NCBI GenBank assembly: GCA_028564675.1
Contig: JAOVVO010000106.1
Location: 97,003-161,002, forward strand
Length of the DNA stretch: 64,000 nt
Origin: Onchocerca lupi
Taxonomy: Eukaryota > Nematoda > Chromadorea > Rhabditida > Onchocercidae
Reading direction: 5' to 3'
Shown: positions 11,353 to 25,289 of the stretch, in pieces
Layout of the letters: each line of letters begins with the position of its first letter
Position numbering within the stretch: position 1 is the stretch's first letter
The notes under the pieces: generated by a model
Databases searched by the model: none
The model's input: the letters and a program-made list of their open reading frames with translations, nothing else
What the model was told of the DNA's origin: nothing
Translations under genes and position numbers: made by a program

Positions 11353-13474
11353 ATGATTACGGTAACGAATGAGTTGATGAATTTTGAGATTACGCGTTGG
11401 AAATATTCGCCAAATATTTGCATGGCAGATCCAAGAAGCGCTCCTAATCCAAGAGTAGGCGCTAATGTCAGCCAAAATTTTTCGATCAGCCATTTATTGC
11501 GACAATCATCATCATCATCATCATCATCAGAATCCGGTATTATTGATCCGAAAAATCATCCAAAAATTGATGGTGAATATGCTGGAACATCATCATCATT
11601 ATCATCATTCGGTAAACAAATTCCTGAAAAAGAATTAGAAGCAACAATTTCAAATTCTTCTCAATTAACTTTAGCAACAGCTAATAGTAATCGTTTATTT
11701 GCTGCATTACAAACTACTGATACAACCTGTGTACAACCTCATTTATCATTACTATCATTAAATCCAACTACAACAGCAATTAATTTGCTGAAACAATCAG
11801 ATTCATTTATCGATCGAAAATTCGATCAAAATGATGATAGCATTACTGTTGGATCACATTTTGATGACAAATCAATATTGGCATGTCGTGAAACAACAGC
11901 AACAACAACAACAATACCACTTTGGTTGAATTGTGCTGCTGCAACCGCTGCTGTATTACCTTTTGAACAAAATTTTTTAATGGCTCAAAGATCGGGTTAG
12001 TTTCAACTTTTTCTGATGAATTTTGCAGAATATTCAATTTTTAAAAGGCAATCATCAAATTGAAAATTATTTGATTTCAAGTTAAGAACAAATTTTTCTA
12101 GTTTGTGATAATTTTTTTTTTTTTTGGAATATTTCAATTTTTTAAAAAGATGATCTTGAAATTTTAATTCTTACCTTCTCAATTTGTATGATTGATTTTC
12201 AAATTTTAATTCCAACTTTAATTATTTTGTATAATTGATCTTCAAGCTTTAATTCTAACTTTCTTAATTTGCATAACTGATCTTCAAATTTCAATTCTAA
12301 CTTTTTTAAATTTATATAATGCGAAGATTTTTTCTAATAGCCAATGAATTCAAATAACAAATGATACATGGGTCCTGAAAATCATTTCATTTTCATTTCT
12401 CTGTTATTATTATCAATACTGAAATATAAATTAAGCAGCATGATTAAAAAACTATTGTAAAAAAGTTGGTATTAGTAATCGGAATCTTTCATTTAAATTT
12501 GTTTTAATTAATCGGAATAATGCAAGGAAACTTGATCATTAAATGGCGATAATAATTTTACACCAGTCTTTTTGTTTTCCTAATGTAAATTTTAACTTTT
12601 TGAAATCAATTCTTCATACTATATTTTCATCCCTATATTCCTTAGCATTATTACTAATAATATGATGTTGATTAATCATAGTTTTAGTAATTTTCATTTA
12701 ATTTTTTTTCGAGCTTTTCTAATTATTTTCCACAAATCTCTGCTTAATTGCGCATAATTTTTTTCTCGTAAACTTTAAAAAAGTAAATATATTTTGAGCA
12801 AAATTGCTGCTTCAACAATTCTTAGTTTTCGAGAAGCAATTCATTGCGGAATTTTCGAAAAGTTTTCTATCGTTGGGATTGACTTTTGAAAAATCATTTT
12901 ATCGCAAATTTTTCAGAAATTATTCCATTAATTGGGAAATTGCGGGTTCGGTAAGAAAATTTTTTAATACATAAATGAATTTATAAATTTATTTTAAAAT
13001 ATTTTAGCAGCAGTATTTCCACATTTATGGGCAGCTTCAGCTAGTACTGATGCATTACGATTGATATCAGCCAGTAAATCATATCGTCGTAGGAAGGCAC
13101 GTACCGTATTCTCGGATCAACAATTGCAAGGTCTCGAGAAAAGATTTGAAACACAACGATATCTATCAACACCAGAACGTATCGAACTTGCTACTATTTT
13201 GAATTTAAGTGAAACACAGGTATATTCTAGAAATACTAAAACAATAATTGTTTATAAAAAATTTAATTAAACTTGATAATTTTAATTTGAAAAATTAAAT
13301 TAAAGATTTTGTTTGATAAAATTAATTAGGAATTATTTATTTACACAGGTGAAGACATGGTTCCAGAATCGACGTATGAAGCATAAAAAGATTGTCCGAA
13401 AACAAGGTGATAGTTGTGTTAGCAATGGAAACAGTACTACAAATACGAATAGTATGGATTCAAACGAAAGATAA
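11353..13474 (+). CDS. BSX/bsh-class homeobox transcription factor
   Basis: Three exons: 11353-11995, 13008-13219 and 13349-13474 (TAA), about 326 aa. The C-terminal homeodomain (about residues 236-300) starts RRRKARTVFSDQQLQGLEKR, continues FETQRYLSTPERIELAT, and ends VKTWFQNRRMKHKK. It is nearly identical to the homeodomain of human BSX and Drosophila bsh, and helix 3 has the usual WFQNRRMK with Q50. The N-terminal part contains FSISHLL (about residue 43), an eh1/TN-type Groucho-binding motif, and a run of eight serines encoded by TCA repeats; the rest is Ser/Thr/Asn-rich and low in complexity. BSX proteins act in brain patterning as nuclear DNA-binding regulators (family knowledge). In-frame ATGs at 11353, 11377 and 11422 are all possible starts. 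The acceptor of exon 2 is a TAGCAG tandem site, so one alanine is optional. Confidence 0.88.
12152..12320. repeat. 42-bp tandem repeat in intron 1 of the homeobox gene
   Basis: Four diverged copies of a unit that begins GATCTTCAAATTTTAATTCT start at 12152, 12194, 12237 and 12279 (offsets 42, 43, 42). The array lies 150 bp past the donor of exon 1. No open frame runs through it. Confidence 0.75.
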
Positions 13475-16263
13475 TTTGAATTATTTAAATTAGCAAAAAT
13501 TTTTGAACTTAGAAAAATAACGATTAAATTATTCAAATTTATATAATTAGAAATGAACAAAATTTTCGCATTTTTATATTTTCTGGTACAAAAGGAAAAA
13601 ATGTGTATTCAAATTTTAAAACTTTTGATATATTCGAAAGTGCATAGGGCAGATTTTCTTAAATTATATTTATACAAATATATAAATACAAATTTGTTTT
13701 AGAATTTTATGGTATATAATGAAAAATAGCTATTATGTTTAAATAAAAAGAAAACTTTGAAAAAGTTTTAATGCTATAAATAATTCAAAAATCTTCTTTT
13801 CATTGAAATTCACATGTGTAAATGATGCTAGAATCGATTGATCTTTGTAGTTATTCTATATGTTTCATCTAGAATAATTAATTTAATGAAACTTAAGCAT
13901 GCCGATTAAGAAAACTTGTCATACTGCTACCGACAATGATAAGAATCTCTATTAAACTAAAAAAGTGATATTCTGTTAAATTCAAACAAAATAAAATGGA
14001 TCAAAAATTAAATAAGTAATAAAATTAATTTGAAGTAAAAAAAATCAAATTTTCCCAAAGCTTAATTATCAAAAATTGAGTGATCGGTAATCATTCCAAT
14101 TCTTGGTAGATAATTCTATCGATAATACTAAAGATTCTGTGACACTTTTAAATTTTGAATAGATTTATAATAATATTTATACAAATCATAGTTTTATTTT
14201 TAGCAATAAATTCAATTACATAATTCCTATTTTTGTGTAAAACTCATATTTTATAACAATCATTAAAGGATGAAATTTGATAGTTGAAGAGTAATCCCTT
14301 TTTTTTAGTGATAAAAATGATATTACTGTTATCAAGTAATCCAATTTTTTCATTGATTAACAAAAATTTAGCTACTATCAAAAACTATCAATCTTCGTAA
14401 TCAAAAAATCCTTTCTTCTTTATCAATGCTTCTCTTCTTTACTTTTCTATTTTAATAAAAAATGATTAATGATAGGCAAACAAACTTAACATTACTGATA
14501 TTGAAATCAATAAATAATATTGCTAAATTCTCACCAAATAATGTACCTTCATGAGAATATTGAGAACATCTTCTTAAGTAACCAGAAGTTATCTTAAATC
14601 CTCATGTGAAAAATAACTTTAAGCTTCTTTAATTGTGACAAAAATTTGTCATTACACAATTTTCTCCTCCTGATTGGATTAATGAATTTTCCGTCATCTG
14701 ATTGCTGCAACCAAATTCATTTATTCAATTGATATTGCGTAATATCACAATAGCAGTAACAATTTGCAGAATGCAAACTGAAATGCTGCAAACTAAAACA
14801 TAACGTAGAGAAGAGAGCTTTATTAGACGATATTTTGTGTAATTAATTGGACATCAATTAAAGCTTATTATCGTTAATCGTAAAAACATATGAATTAAAT
14901 GATCTGAAATCAACCTGTCTTATTCTATTGATTATTTAATTGTTACAAGATTGCACTTCAATTTCAAATCAAATAAGAAATCAATGAAGGATAATTTGAT
15001 ATATGAAAAATTTGAGAAATATCACAATTAATTAATCTATGATATGATTGCAGAATGAATTAATGTATGAAAAACTCGTTATATTAGTTCTGCAATGAAT
15101 GCTTCTAACTTCTAATATAAATTCTTCTTTCCTTTCAAGAAAGCATTTTGTTTGCTATTTCTGCAGCAAAAATTTTCGCCGAAAAAAGTGTAAAAAATTT
15201 TCATTGACACATATCTAAATAATAATTCTAAATATGTATCAATCAATAATAATTCTAAATATGTATCAATCAATACCATGAAAAGTTATTTACAATTTTT
15301 CAGCCGCTAGGATGAATTCTTGTAATATAATGATTTATTTTGGAACTAAGAACAATACATATCTGTGAAATATCTATGGAATCTTATCATTGATGAATCA
15401 TTTAGTATAGAATAGATTTAGCATCGAACGGTTCAGGCAAACAATTAACCCATTTTTTGTAGCAGTATTAAAGAGAGAAAAATCCTTAAGTGAAAGTTTC
15501 TAAATTGATTTCAAAAAATTAACAGAGAAAGAAATAATGGTAATGAAGAATCACAGGAAGAGAATAATAATACCCATAAAGCGAAAATAGATTAATGAAA
15601 TTACAACTGTATTGACATGTTGACCTGATAATAAAGAATTTTCAAGAAAAATAACTATTAAGAAAAGGTCTTTATTATAAATATTGACAAAATGTAAATT
15701 AAAGCTTGAGTTTGAAAACTTGAGTATAATACGGAAGAATTAACATATCAAAGATTATGAAGATTAACAGAATGTAATTAAAAGTATGAATTAAAATTTG
15801 AAATCAAAGTCTGAAACTTAAATATTTGAAAAAAAAAAACTTAAAGTTTGAATTTGAAAATTTGAGTATAATACAGAGGAACTAACACCCTTAGTTAAAA
15901 AATAATTAAAGTAAAGAGATAATCCCGTTAACAGGCACATAGAATTCTCAAAAAAAGGTAACAAAAAGCTGTATGTTCTGAAAAAAAAAAATTAGTTGTT
16001 CTAATTTATTCGCTCATTTAAAATAGTTTACGCAAAGTTTTCATAATATATCAGAAATCACCAAAAACTGATTCACATTTTTCTAAAAAATAAAATGCAT
16101 ATCTGGATATAAATGGCACTATAGCGCATAAATGTAACAATTTTTTGAAAAATTAAAGAAAAATAATATGGAAAAAAAATGCAAAATTAATTTTGCAGCA
16201 TCTTATATAAGAACGAAACATTCCTCATTCATAACATGACCCAATACTTCCAAAAACTGAATT
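13475..16263. other. Intergenic region, no gene recognised
   Basis: This is the convergent 3' flank of the homeobox gene and the Tudor gene. An AATAAA hexamer at 13742 could be the poly-A signal of the homeobox gene. A 27-bp tandem duplication of AATAATAATTCTAAATATGT plus ATCAATC lies at 15218-15271. The words TTGAGTATAATAC(G/A)GA recur at about 15719 and 15861 inside a diverged repeat. I saw nothing else that could be supported. Confidence 0.5.
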
Positions 16264-19200
16264 TCAGGAACCACTAATATTTGAAAACGCATCTAAATCA
16301 TCTGAAAATAAAACGAATAACATTATTTCCAAAAACTAAAGAAATCTTGATAGAAAATAGTGAGGAAGTTCTGCTCCATTTTTCTCAGCGAATTTTGGGA
16401 CTATCCAGCATATAAAATCACATTAAAATACGAAATTATATGAAAATGCATTATATGGAAATGCGACCGGTGATGAATTCCGAAATTTTAGCTCGAAAAA
16501 CGCAAAATAGAGGGAATAAGACAATCGAAAAAAATAAAATGGCTTTTTTTCTTCCTTTTATTTTCCAGAAATTTATGTTCATGGCGAATTTCATTCAATA
16601 GTCGAATCTTGGAAGATGGTAACATTCAGCAGATGAAGAAATTGAAAGATTAAGCACTACTAATGGATATACTTACCGTCCATTTTCCTTTCAGCAATTT
16701 CATGCTCTTTAAAGAAATCAACATTATTAAAAAAATCTTCACAGCAGACATTACTATCCTTTTCCCATTGCTCGTCATCTTCCTGCAAATATCATGGTTT
16801 GTAAAACAATGAGAAATTTTTTATCTCTATAGAAACAACCAATTGAGGAGAAAATATCTCTTTTTTTGATGTTGATTTTAATAATTATTGAACTAACATG
16901 TAATAGAATACAGGAATATGAAACAGTTTGAAATGACAGTAACTTGTTAACAATATGGATATTTGTTCCATAATTTGAATAAAAGATTCCTGAACAAATT
17001 TTTTACGTTCACACACACACAAAAAAAAAAAGATTCCTTGTTCAAAAATGATCCAAAAATTTCATCTAATCATCCTTCCTCATATCAAATGATTAATTAT
17101 TTCTGTTCACATTGATGATAAATCCTAAATTTATTTTTAAATATTGAAAAAAGAAACCGATGAATTATTTTTATCGACTGATGACAATTTATCGGTTGGC
17201 GACAATTCAACAGCTGCGATTACTTCAGCACTATAATCCAAATTCACCAAAGACATACCATTTATGAATATATCACCAACAGAATAAAGATCATTCTTGA
17301 AAATAAAGTATTAATCTAGCAAGTGAGGAAAAATATTCTTAATGGTTGAATATGGCACGAGTGGAACATTCTACTAAGTCCAAAATGATGATGGTTCTGC
17401 ATATTCATCAGAAATCTAACAATCAAAATAAGTAAATTAACAAAATACAAGTCAGAAAATGAACTGTATTCAATTACAGATTTTATGAAACGAAAGAACT
17501 TTAAGAATACATGTTTTTATTGATAAAACTTACTTTTTTTCTGTCAATAATGCATACTTTGAGGTACACACTCTTTTCCCCAGAACAGAAATTTTTCAGT
17601 AATTGTTCATGTTTGGTTGTTAACTTTTCGTCCTTTAACACGAAACCAACAGCAAGCGCAGGGCATGTACGTAAGAAAAATGCAGTTTGTGGATCTAAAA
17701 TCACATAAAATAATTTGCAGCATTTTATAAAAGAAATCCAGTGATACTTTCATTATCACCTGTTAAAACCATTTCATACTGTTTCAGTTAAGTGTCGCTT
17801 TATTCTACTATGTAAATAATATATTACATAATAGAATAAAATAATCTTTAACTTTTAATCGGAAAGGATTGGAATGATGTTTTAGATCAAAAACTCTGCA
17901 ATTCGAGAAAAATAACCTTTCAATGCAGAGAAACTTATCATTGCAGATATTTCAGAATTCTCGCGAAATTCTATGGTTCTTCCCTCATCAATAAGAAAAT
18001 ATTTTTCCTGAAATCACAAAAAACAATAGATTATACTGTAGTTCGAGGAAAATACAATTAACATGATAGCAATATTAAATATTCAAATACGTCATACAAT
18101 TCTGATGATATCAAATTCGTAAGATTTCCAATGAAGATAATGAAAATGAAAAAAATATGGGGAAAACTATTGAAAACCTGAAGTTATTATATGATGTAAA
18201 ATAAAAACCTTTATATTAAAATTATTATTTTCGTGAAAACAAAGAGAACAAAAAATATAAAAAGTGTAAAATGTTTAATGGAGAAATACAAATTGCACTG
18301 GAAACATGAAATGACCAACAGCTCCGAATAAATAATTATATAAATAGTTATTCATACTTCTGCTTTTTCTAATTCCGTGTTTTTCTCCTGCAGCTTGATG
18401 AAACGGCGATACTTGTTTTTGTATAAAATAATACCCATCGTATCTCTCTTACATGTCTTCATTTCCCAGATCTGCATCTTAAAAGAAAGCAAAAAAATTA
18501 CTTTCAGATTACGATAATGCGGAAGGCATTTTCCACACAGATATGAGCAAATATTAACAAAAGATAAGAAAAGAAAGAAAAATGAGATTGTTAAAGAAAG
18601 TAATTATAAAAAATCAATTTTTATTTGTTACTCAGGCATTCATTATAAAACTTACCTAATGACAAATTTGGCTAATTTTATGAAACTCCCTGCAAAAGTA
18701 CCTATGTACTGTTCGGTCAAAGAAATTTTCCAATGCTCTGGAGTTTAAATTGTTTGCACTGAAATATGAAATGAGCCAAGCATATCAACATTCATATTAC
18801 TTTTCATCATGCGATAAATAGATTTTTTATAAAAGTGGTAAAACAAGACAGCATAAGCACCTTTTCCAAATAATTTTGGCACTCTTTAAGCCAAATTTCA
18901 AAAGTATTCGGGATTCCATATATAACACCATCCTCAGCATTAAGATATCGTATCTCAAGATTTCCCATCGATGATAAATTTATCGCTGATGAATAATAAT
19001 TACAGGGTCTATACACAGCCAAGTTATTCAGGACCAGAGTAGTAGCCAAATCATTATATAGCAATGCTTTGTCAGTAACCTAAAACATATATAATTTTCT
19101 TACATAAGTTTCTCATTTTTATAATGGCTTCCATATTGAATGCTATATTTTGAATACAAAATGAATCTCCAATACTCCGCAACATAAATCAGAGAAAATG

Positions 19201-22200
19201 TGAAGACCATCAGATCAATATTACTGTTTAACATTACTTTTAACAAACCTAAGTGAAAATATGAAAAGATTCAAAAAATTTCATGGAAGTTTGAATGACT
19301 GAAATATAAAAAAGCTGAAAATTTAAATTAAGCAATACCCGGATCGGATGGACATTATCTGAATCAGGTGGACCAATAAATGCCTTGAATTGTTTATTCA
19401 GTGAAACAACGTTATTGATTAACTTCAACGCTGTACGCGACCAAGTATCTGTTTGTGTGTCCAAACCTCTGCCAGAAGGACGTATTTCTTTCAATCGACA
19501 TTTGATTCCGAATACTGGAGTTTCGAAAACTATCTGAAGTTTTCATTCTAATATATCAGATATTATTAAAAAAAATATCAATTAAGAACAAAGATAAGAG
19601 AATTCATCTTCTTTTAAAGAAATATCTGAATACATTTTAGGTAGAAAAAGAAAAAGGTTGCCATCAACATGAATGGTATAAAGATGTGAAACAATTAAAT
19701 TTAACAGATCTCAGAGAGAATAATATAAATCTAAACCGAAAATGATTATAACCAATTCATTTGGTTTGTATGGAACATATACAAATAATTACATCTGTTA
19801 TTAAACAACTAAAATACAAATAAAAAATCTCTAACTTTATCTTGACTATCAACAGTATAGAGAGAATTTCCACTTAATTCTTGCTCTTCACCATAATCAA
19901 CATAACTTATGATGAAAGATTTATTTTCATCAATCATATCAACTATTTCGCATCGAAACAGCTGACCCTCACATTCGACAATGCAGATATCACCAATTTC
20001 CGGATTGCGCAGAACATGTTGGCTGGGTTTTAGATGTTTTTGAAACTGCAAAATAAAATGGTTTAGAAATCAGCGAAAAAAAAAAAAGGAATCGAGAAAA
20101 ATAAACATTGCGCTAAATATTAAGATGAATCAAAAAAGAGCCAGTATTTCAAGCACAAATCAAATGCATTCGCATTTCAGTAAATCGAAAGTTAAGTACT
20201 TAAGCTAAATTCATGACGCCATCATTTTAATAATCTTGGTGTTCTAATCAGTATTAGAAATTGCCTATCCCATCAGATATATTTTCACAATATATTATTT
20301 TCTAAAACTGATAAAAACAGACCTCAATTAAATCATTTCGTTTGCTTCCAAATTGTATAGTGAAAGTCATGTGGACATCATCTTCATCATCAGTACGTTG
20401 AACAAGCTGTTCTTCATTTATTGATTCAAAATTATATGATGGTGCCTTCCAGGCCCAACGACGCTGCGCAAAACCACTAAAAATCTGCGCGCAATGTAAA
20501 TAAAGAAAACAGACGGCTGATCAACAAAGAACTTTCTATTTCCTCGAAAGAAGAAATCCGTTAGGCTTTCAAACTGATCAAAAATGTTTGAAAATAAAAT
20601 AAAACAACTAAACGCTTGTCCTCTTAAAAAAAAATATTTGAATGAAAACTATCTGTATCAATGATAATTACTTACAGCTCACACAATTGATCGAAAAGGC
20701 TCTTTCCTCCTGGCAAAAGAATTTCAACTTCAAGAATATATCCACGTAATATTCTAACTATATATACATCAAAAATCTGATTGGTTATGATTTTCTCAAT
20801 AAAATATGACTTTGCCTCACTAGAATATCTCTGCAACATAAAGGAATACAAATAACCTTCACTGTTGTTTAATTAGAAGTTTGTAGAAAAGTTAAAGTTT
20901 TAATTGTTGTAAGAATTTATATAATAAATAAAAATAAATATATCCTGGTCTAAAAACATGATAATGCTGTGATTAACAGTGATAACAACAAAGTACAAAA
21001 CAAAGAATTTATATTCCATACGTTATCATTAAATGGTTTTGGAGCGGAATATGCAAGTCGACAGGCAAATGCAGCTTTTAATCCATTTTTCAATGCCGCA
21101 TCCACTTGTTTGCCACTGTAAAGAAGAGCACCACACGACCTCATTATGTTATTGACCTGTACAAATTTTCCATCATCTCTGAAATTCTCGATTTGTTATT
21201 TATCATATGTAACTTAAACATGTTTCAGCTTAAAATAAAATAAACAGTTTAAAATAAAATTTCAATGCCATTTTTTTGATACTTGGATAGAAAATGGAAA
21301 AATTTCCATCCTGTGAATCGATTAAGTGAAAATATTAGATATGGTGAACAATGAAAAGAATTAGAATGAAATACGAAATAAGATGCAAATTAAAGAAGAA
21401 AAAAGGGAAGAATTTTTTTTTACTCAAAGCATAAATATTAGCTGCATTAGACATCAAAGAAAGATCATATTTTATTGGCTTTAAAAAAAAGTCATACTTG
21501 ATATCATGTTGGAAGTCAGGTATTTCCAGCAATTTATGCCAAATATTATTATATTTCCCAAATAAAAATGTAGAAAAAATTCGCAAATCTTCGAAACTAG
21601 CTGGACCATCCAGTAAGTGTAAATAAAACAAGCCCGGTCCTGAGTTCTACAAATTAAACATATTAAGTCAACAGGATTGTCATAACTATATAATCTTTCA
21701 AAACATTGTTTCAATGATGATAGTGCCACAATGCAAATATAGATTGTAACGATAGATTAGGAAGGGAATCATAATGCCAACAAAAGGAAAGAAAAAAAAG
21801 TCTTGAACTTTTCAATAGATTCTTTATCTAATTATTATTATAATTTTGAAATAATTATGAAAATTAATGCTGCTGAAATAACCTTAGTTGGGACATGCAC
21901 TGCTCGCCAATAACCCCCAACTGAAATCACTCGCTTCTGAATGCATTCGCCATTCTCGTCACTTTTCTTTAAGGAAAAAAGAAATCCATTAACAATATGA
22001 CAAATATATACTTATAATGTGATCTTCAACACTCAACTTATAATCATTTTGTTGTAATAAAATTTGTAGATACAATCTTTTCAATGAAAAATCGAATTGT
22101 TATTACTTTGTTGATTAAAAGTATGAATGTAAAGAATAAACAAAAATAATTCTTCTGGATATTTTTAATTTTACAATTAATATATTACAAGTTGACTGAA

Positions 22201-25178
22201 TATTTATAGCAGAATTATATTTGTTTATATAATTCTTTTTTTATAAAAAACTATTTGAATGAAAATATTTCTGCATCTTTTATAACGTCTCCAATAAGAT
22301 CATTACTATTACTAAATGGATAGTTATACTGTATTATTACAATCTTTTCTAAATTAAAGTATCCTTACTTTCGAAATAGTTCACTACAACACATTTTACA
22401 AAACTTATCTATAATGCTAGAAAGTAATACTCAAAAATTTCCCTTTTTTCGAAAAATAATATATTATAATAAGATGGAAAATCTCTCAAAAATTTCCAAA
22501 ATGATCCACCCATGAAAGTGTTTTTACTGAGATTTACCTCACTATCATTTGAATATGAGATAAATGATCGTCCATCTTCATCAGAATCAACAGATGAATG
22601 TTCCGAAAGATCATCTTTATCATCTTCATCTTTATCGGATTGTGTCGCATCCCAGTTCGAAGAAGAATAAGCCGGAGGATCTTGTGCTTGTTTTGTATAA
22701 TCAGTACCTAAAAATATGACTATATAATTACAACAAATTTGAGTAGTTGCGCCTGATAATTTTTTTGCGAAATTCTGCAAATCTCTTTTAAGTATCATTT
22801 TCTGCATAAGAATTAATAGCTATTCAGTTAGTGAATGTTTAAAGAATTTCTCGTTCCATACTGCAATATCAGTTAGAGTAGTGTTGTTGACATCTATCTA
22901 ATTTACCCTGAAAAAAATCTTGCATTTATGATGTGCCTAAATAATTTAGAAAACTTATCTAGAAATTTTAAGTTATTTAATGTATGCGACATATGTTCTC
23001 CACGATTTTTGTTCGGAGAATGCTTTTTCTGTTACTCGATTTGAAATGTTGCAACATCTTCAGCATTTTAGTTTGAGAAATACTATATCATCATTTCTTA
23101 CCAAGTGATAAGTGATATTGTTAATATCAACGAAAGAAGAAACAAACTTTGATCATTTTCATGAAAAATATTAGTTGCATAAATACCTTCTAGCAATATA
23201 TTCTTTAAGTCACAAATTTCTCCATTTTGGTTTTGTATTATCATTGCACCAACGAACGCTTCGCCATTTTCTGAGACATATTCTAAAGACAACATAAAAA
23301 AAATTATTTATTAATCTAAATCATGAACAATATGATGTTTAACTGATCATATTTTCTTTCCTTCGAAATTTTTAAGATTTTCACTATGCACAAGGAAACA
23401 AAAAAAAAAAAATCAAAAGAAGATTAATTAAGAAAAGAATTAATTATAAAGATAAAATTTACTCAAACGAAAAGCTACAATAGTATCTTTGACCATCCTG
23501 TTAAGTTCGTCATTTGATATCAATGGTTTTTCGATATCGACATCCAATAACATCAGAAAAGCTTGTGGAGGTATTTTCAGCAATTCTTCACCAATCACGT
23601 ACAATTGATCTAATCCTACCTCCATAGTGAAACCAGAATCAATCAAGTAAGTCTTAAATAATTTTGAATGAACACATTAGACAATACTAAGAAACAGCAA
23701 GAAATACTTAACAAACACTGGAATCTTTTAACAAATATTTAAAATCCAAACATTGTAAATCTGCGGCTTACCGTACATGTCATGAAATTTGTTTTGTACA
23801 TAACGCATCCGCGAACAAATTTTTCACCAATTCTAAAAATCATATTATATATCAATAGAATAAAAAATTACGTTTCGTAATAACGAATATCCTAGAAATT
23901 TTGGTGAAATTTTTTAAAGAAATTTTCTTACAAATTTATGAAGTTAACAACTTTTTTATTTATTTTCAAGATGACTAAATTGCACAATATTCAGTACCAA
24001 TATAAAATTGAAAATAAGATACCTAGAGACAATTACATTAAATAATGAAATTCAAAAACAATATGCACTATTCTAACCCTCATAATAATTAATATGTAAG
24101 CTAACTTCACAAGAACAATTTCTCCAAGTTCTGGATCGAAAACGGATTTGCAATCGGCTAATCTCACATCACTGAGTATTTTCTCTAAATCATTCAATAA
24201 CAAACGATTCCGTTCTAGTGTGCCAAAGAATTTCTTCATACCTTTAAATAAAAAGTAATAAGTAATTGTTAAATAGTGTAACTCAGATTTAGTTGGACAT
24301 CAAATCTAACTTAATTACTAAATAGCAGTTTGATATCATTTCTTGACGTGTCCACTTATTTAGAACTCATTTTCCTGTTATCATTCTTTACAGTGATAGA
24401 TATATTTTTTTTTTAAAATTAGTTTTTCCATAAATTAGCAATTATTCATGCTCATCTCTAACAATTTTTTCATCACAATTTGCAAAATGTTTATATCATT
24501 CCCATAAGACAATAAATTTTTTCTAAACAAAGTTGCATTGTTCATTTAAAATCTAGACTTCTATCAGCTTTTCAATGTAAATTTTACGAATCTTGTCCCA
24601 TAAATTCAAGATCCATTATCAAAATGATTCATCTATCTCTATCAGTTTAAAATAACTTTAATTCACTTTTGCTTTTACTATTTTCAAAAGACAAAAAATA
24701 GTATTAAAAAACAAATTTGTTACCTTCAATGTTAGTAATTCGAACATATACAAAATTATCAACGGCTGTTGGCAATTTCAACGGTGGCAAATTACATATT
24801 TGAAGTCGTGTGCAACTAGCTAATCGTTTTATTGTTTCTCCTTGACTGTCGATTTCATAAGATATACCCTCTGGAAAAAATAAGAAATTAGAAAACTTAT
24901 CATTTCTATTCCAACATCTCACAATTAATTTCTCAAATTTAAAATTTTTAGATTCCTTTATAAATTGCGTTTATAATATTAATTCATTCCAAAATATTTT
25001 TTTCAATAATTTTAAATAGTGAAAAAATCTGCAATTACTTAATTAATTGTAAAAATTTTTTTTGATAAAAACCTACATTATTAGGATTATTTCATTAAAA
25101 CTAACTTATCAGTGCTTTGAAATAAAATTCGGAATGAGTGGGATGAAATGTACGTTCATTGCGTGTAACTCTTTCCAT
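16264..25178 (-). CDS. Multi-Tudor domain protein, candidate germ-granule/small-RNA factor
   Basis: Twenty-one exons (minus strand, high to low): 25178-25106, 24870-24724, 24241-24106, 23832-23772, 23652-23463, 23282-23187, 22707-22538, 21966-21883, 21646-21424, 21176-21022, 20830-20676, 20476-20323, 20045-19836, 19533-19339, 19079-18861, 18477-18358, 18007-17917, 17694-17534, 17295-17158, 16782-16677, 16301-16264; about 973 aa. Tudor cores are readable at residues ~110-160 (GEIVLVKIGEKFVRG, YLIDSGFTMEV), ~568-607 (GDICIVECEGQLFRCEIVD, SYVDYGEEQEL) and ~775-810 (YRRFIKLQE, YFLIDEGRTIEF). Flanking segments resemble the SN-like half of extended Tudor domains (AFACRLAYSAPKPF, VCIIDRKKNDLYSVGDIFI). 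A degenerate fourth unit may lie at ~320-450, and an acidic linker at ~255-285. Proteins of this build usually bind methylated arginine in germ-granule or RNAi factors (family knowledge). One odd junction: exon 10 stays in frame only if the second AG of CAGAG (after 21177) is used. I cannot name an orthologue. Confidence 0.8.
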
Positions 25179-25289
25179 AGACGATAAATGAAAAAAGTCT
25201 GAAAATTCGATAAAAATTAAACTGACCGAAAAATTTTTATTCGATTTCACGAGAATATAGAAGCGTGAACAAAGGGGAAAAGCAGTCAT

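Noticed and set aside
11140..11493. 117-codon minus-strand frame antisense to the homeobox exon
   Set aside because: It is produced by the GA-rich tract and overlaps a well-supported coding exon; no splice signals or similarity.
17340..17450. Possible terminal exon of the Tudor gene ending after PSSFWT with TAG
   Set aside because: It keeps frame, but skipping it joins RKK to NDLYSVGDIFI, which matches the usual end of an extended Tudor domain and allows two further exons.
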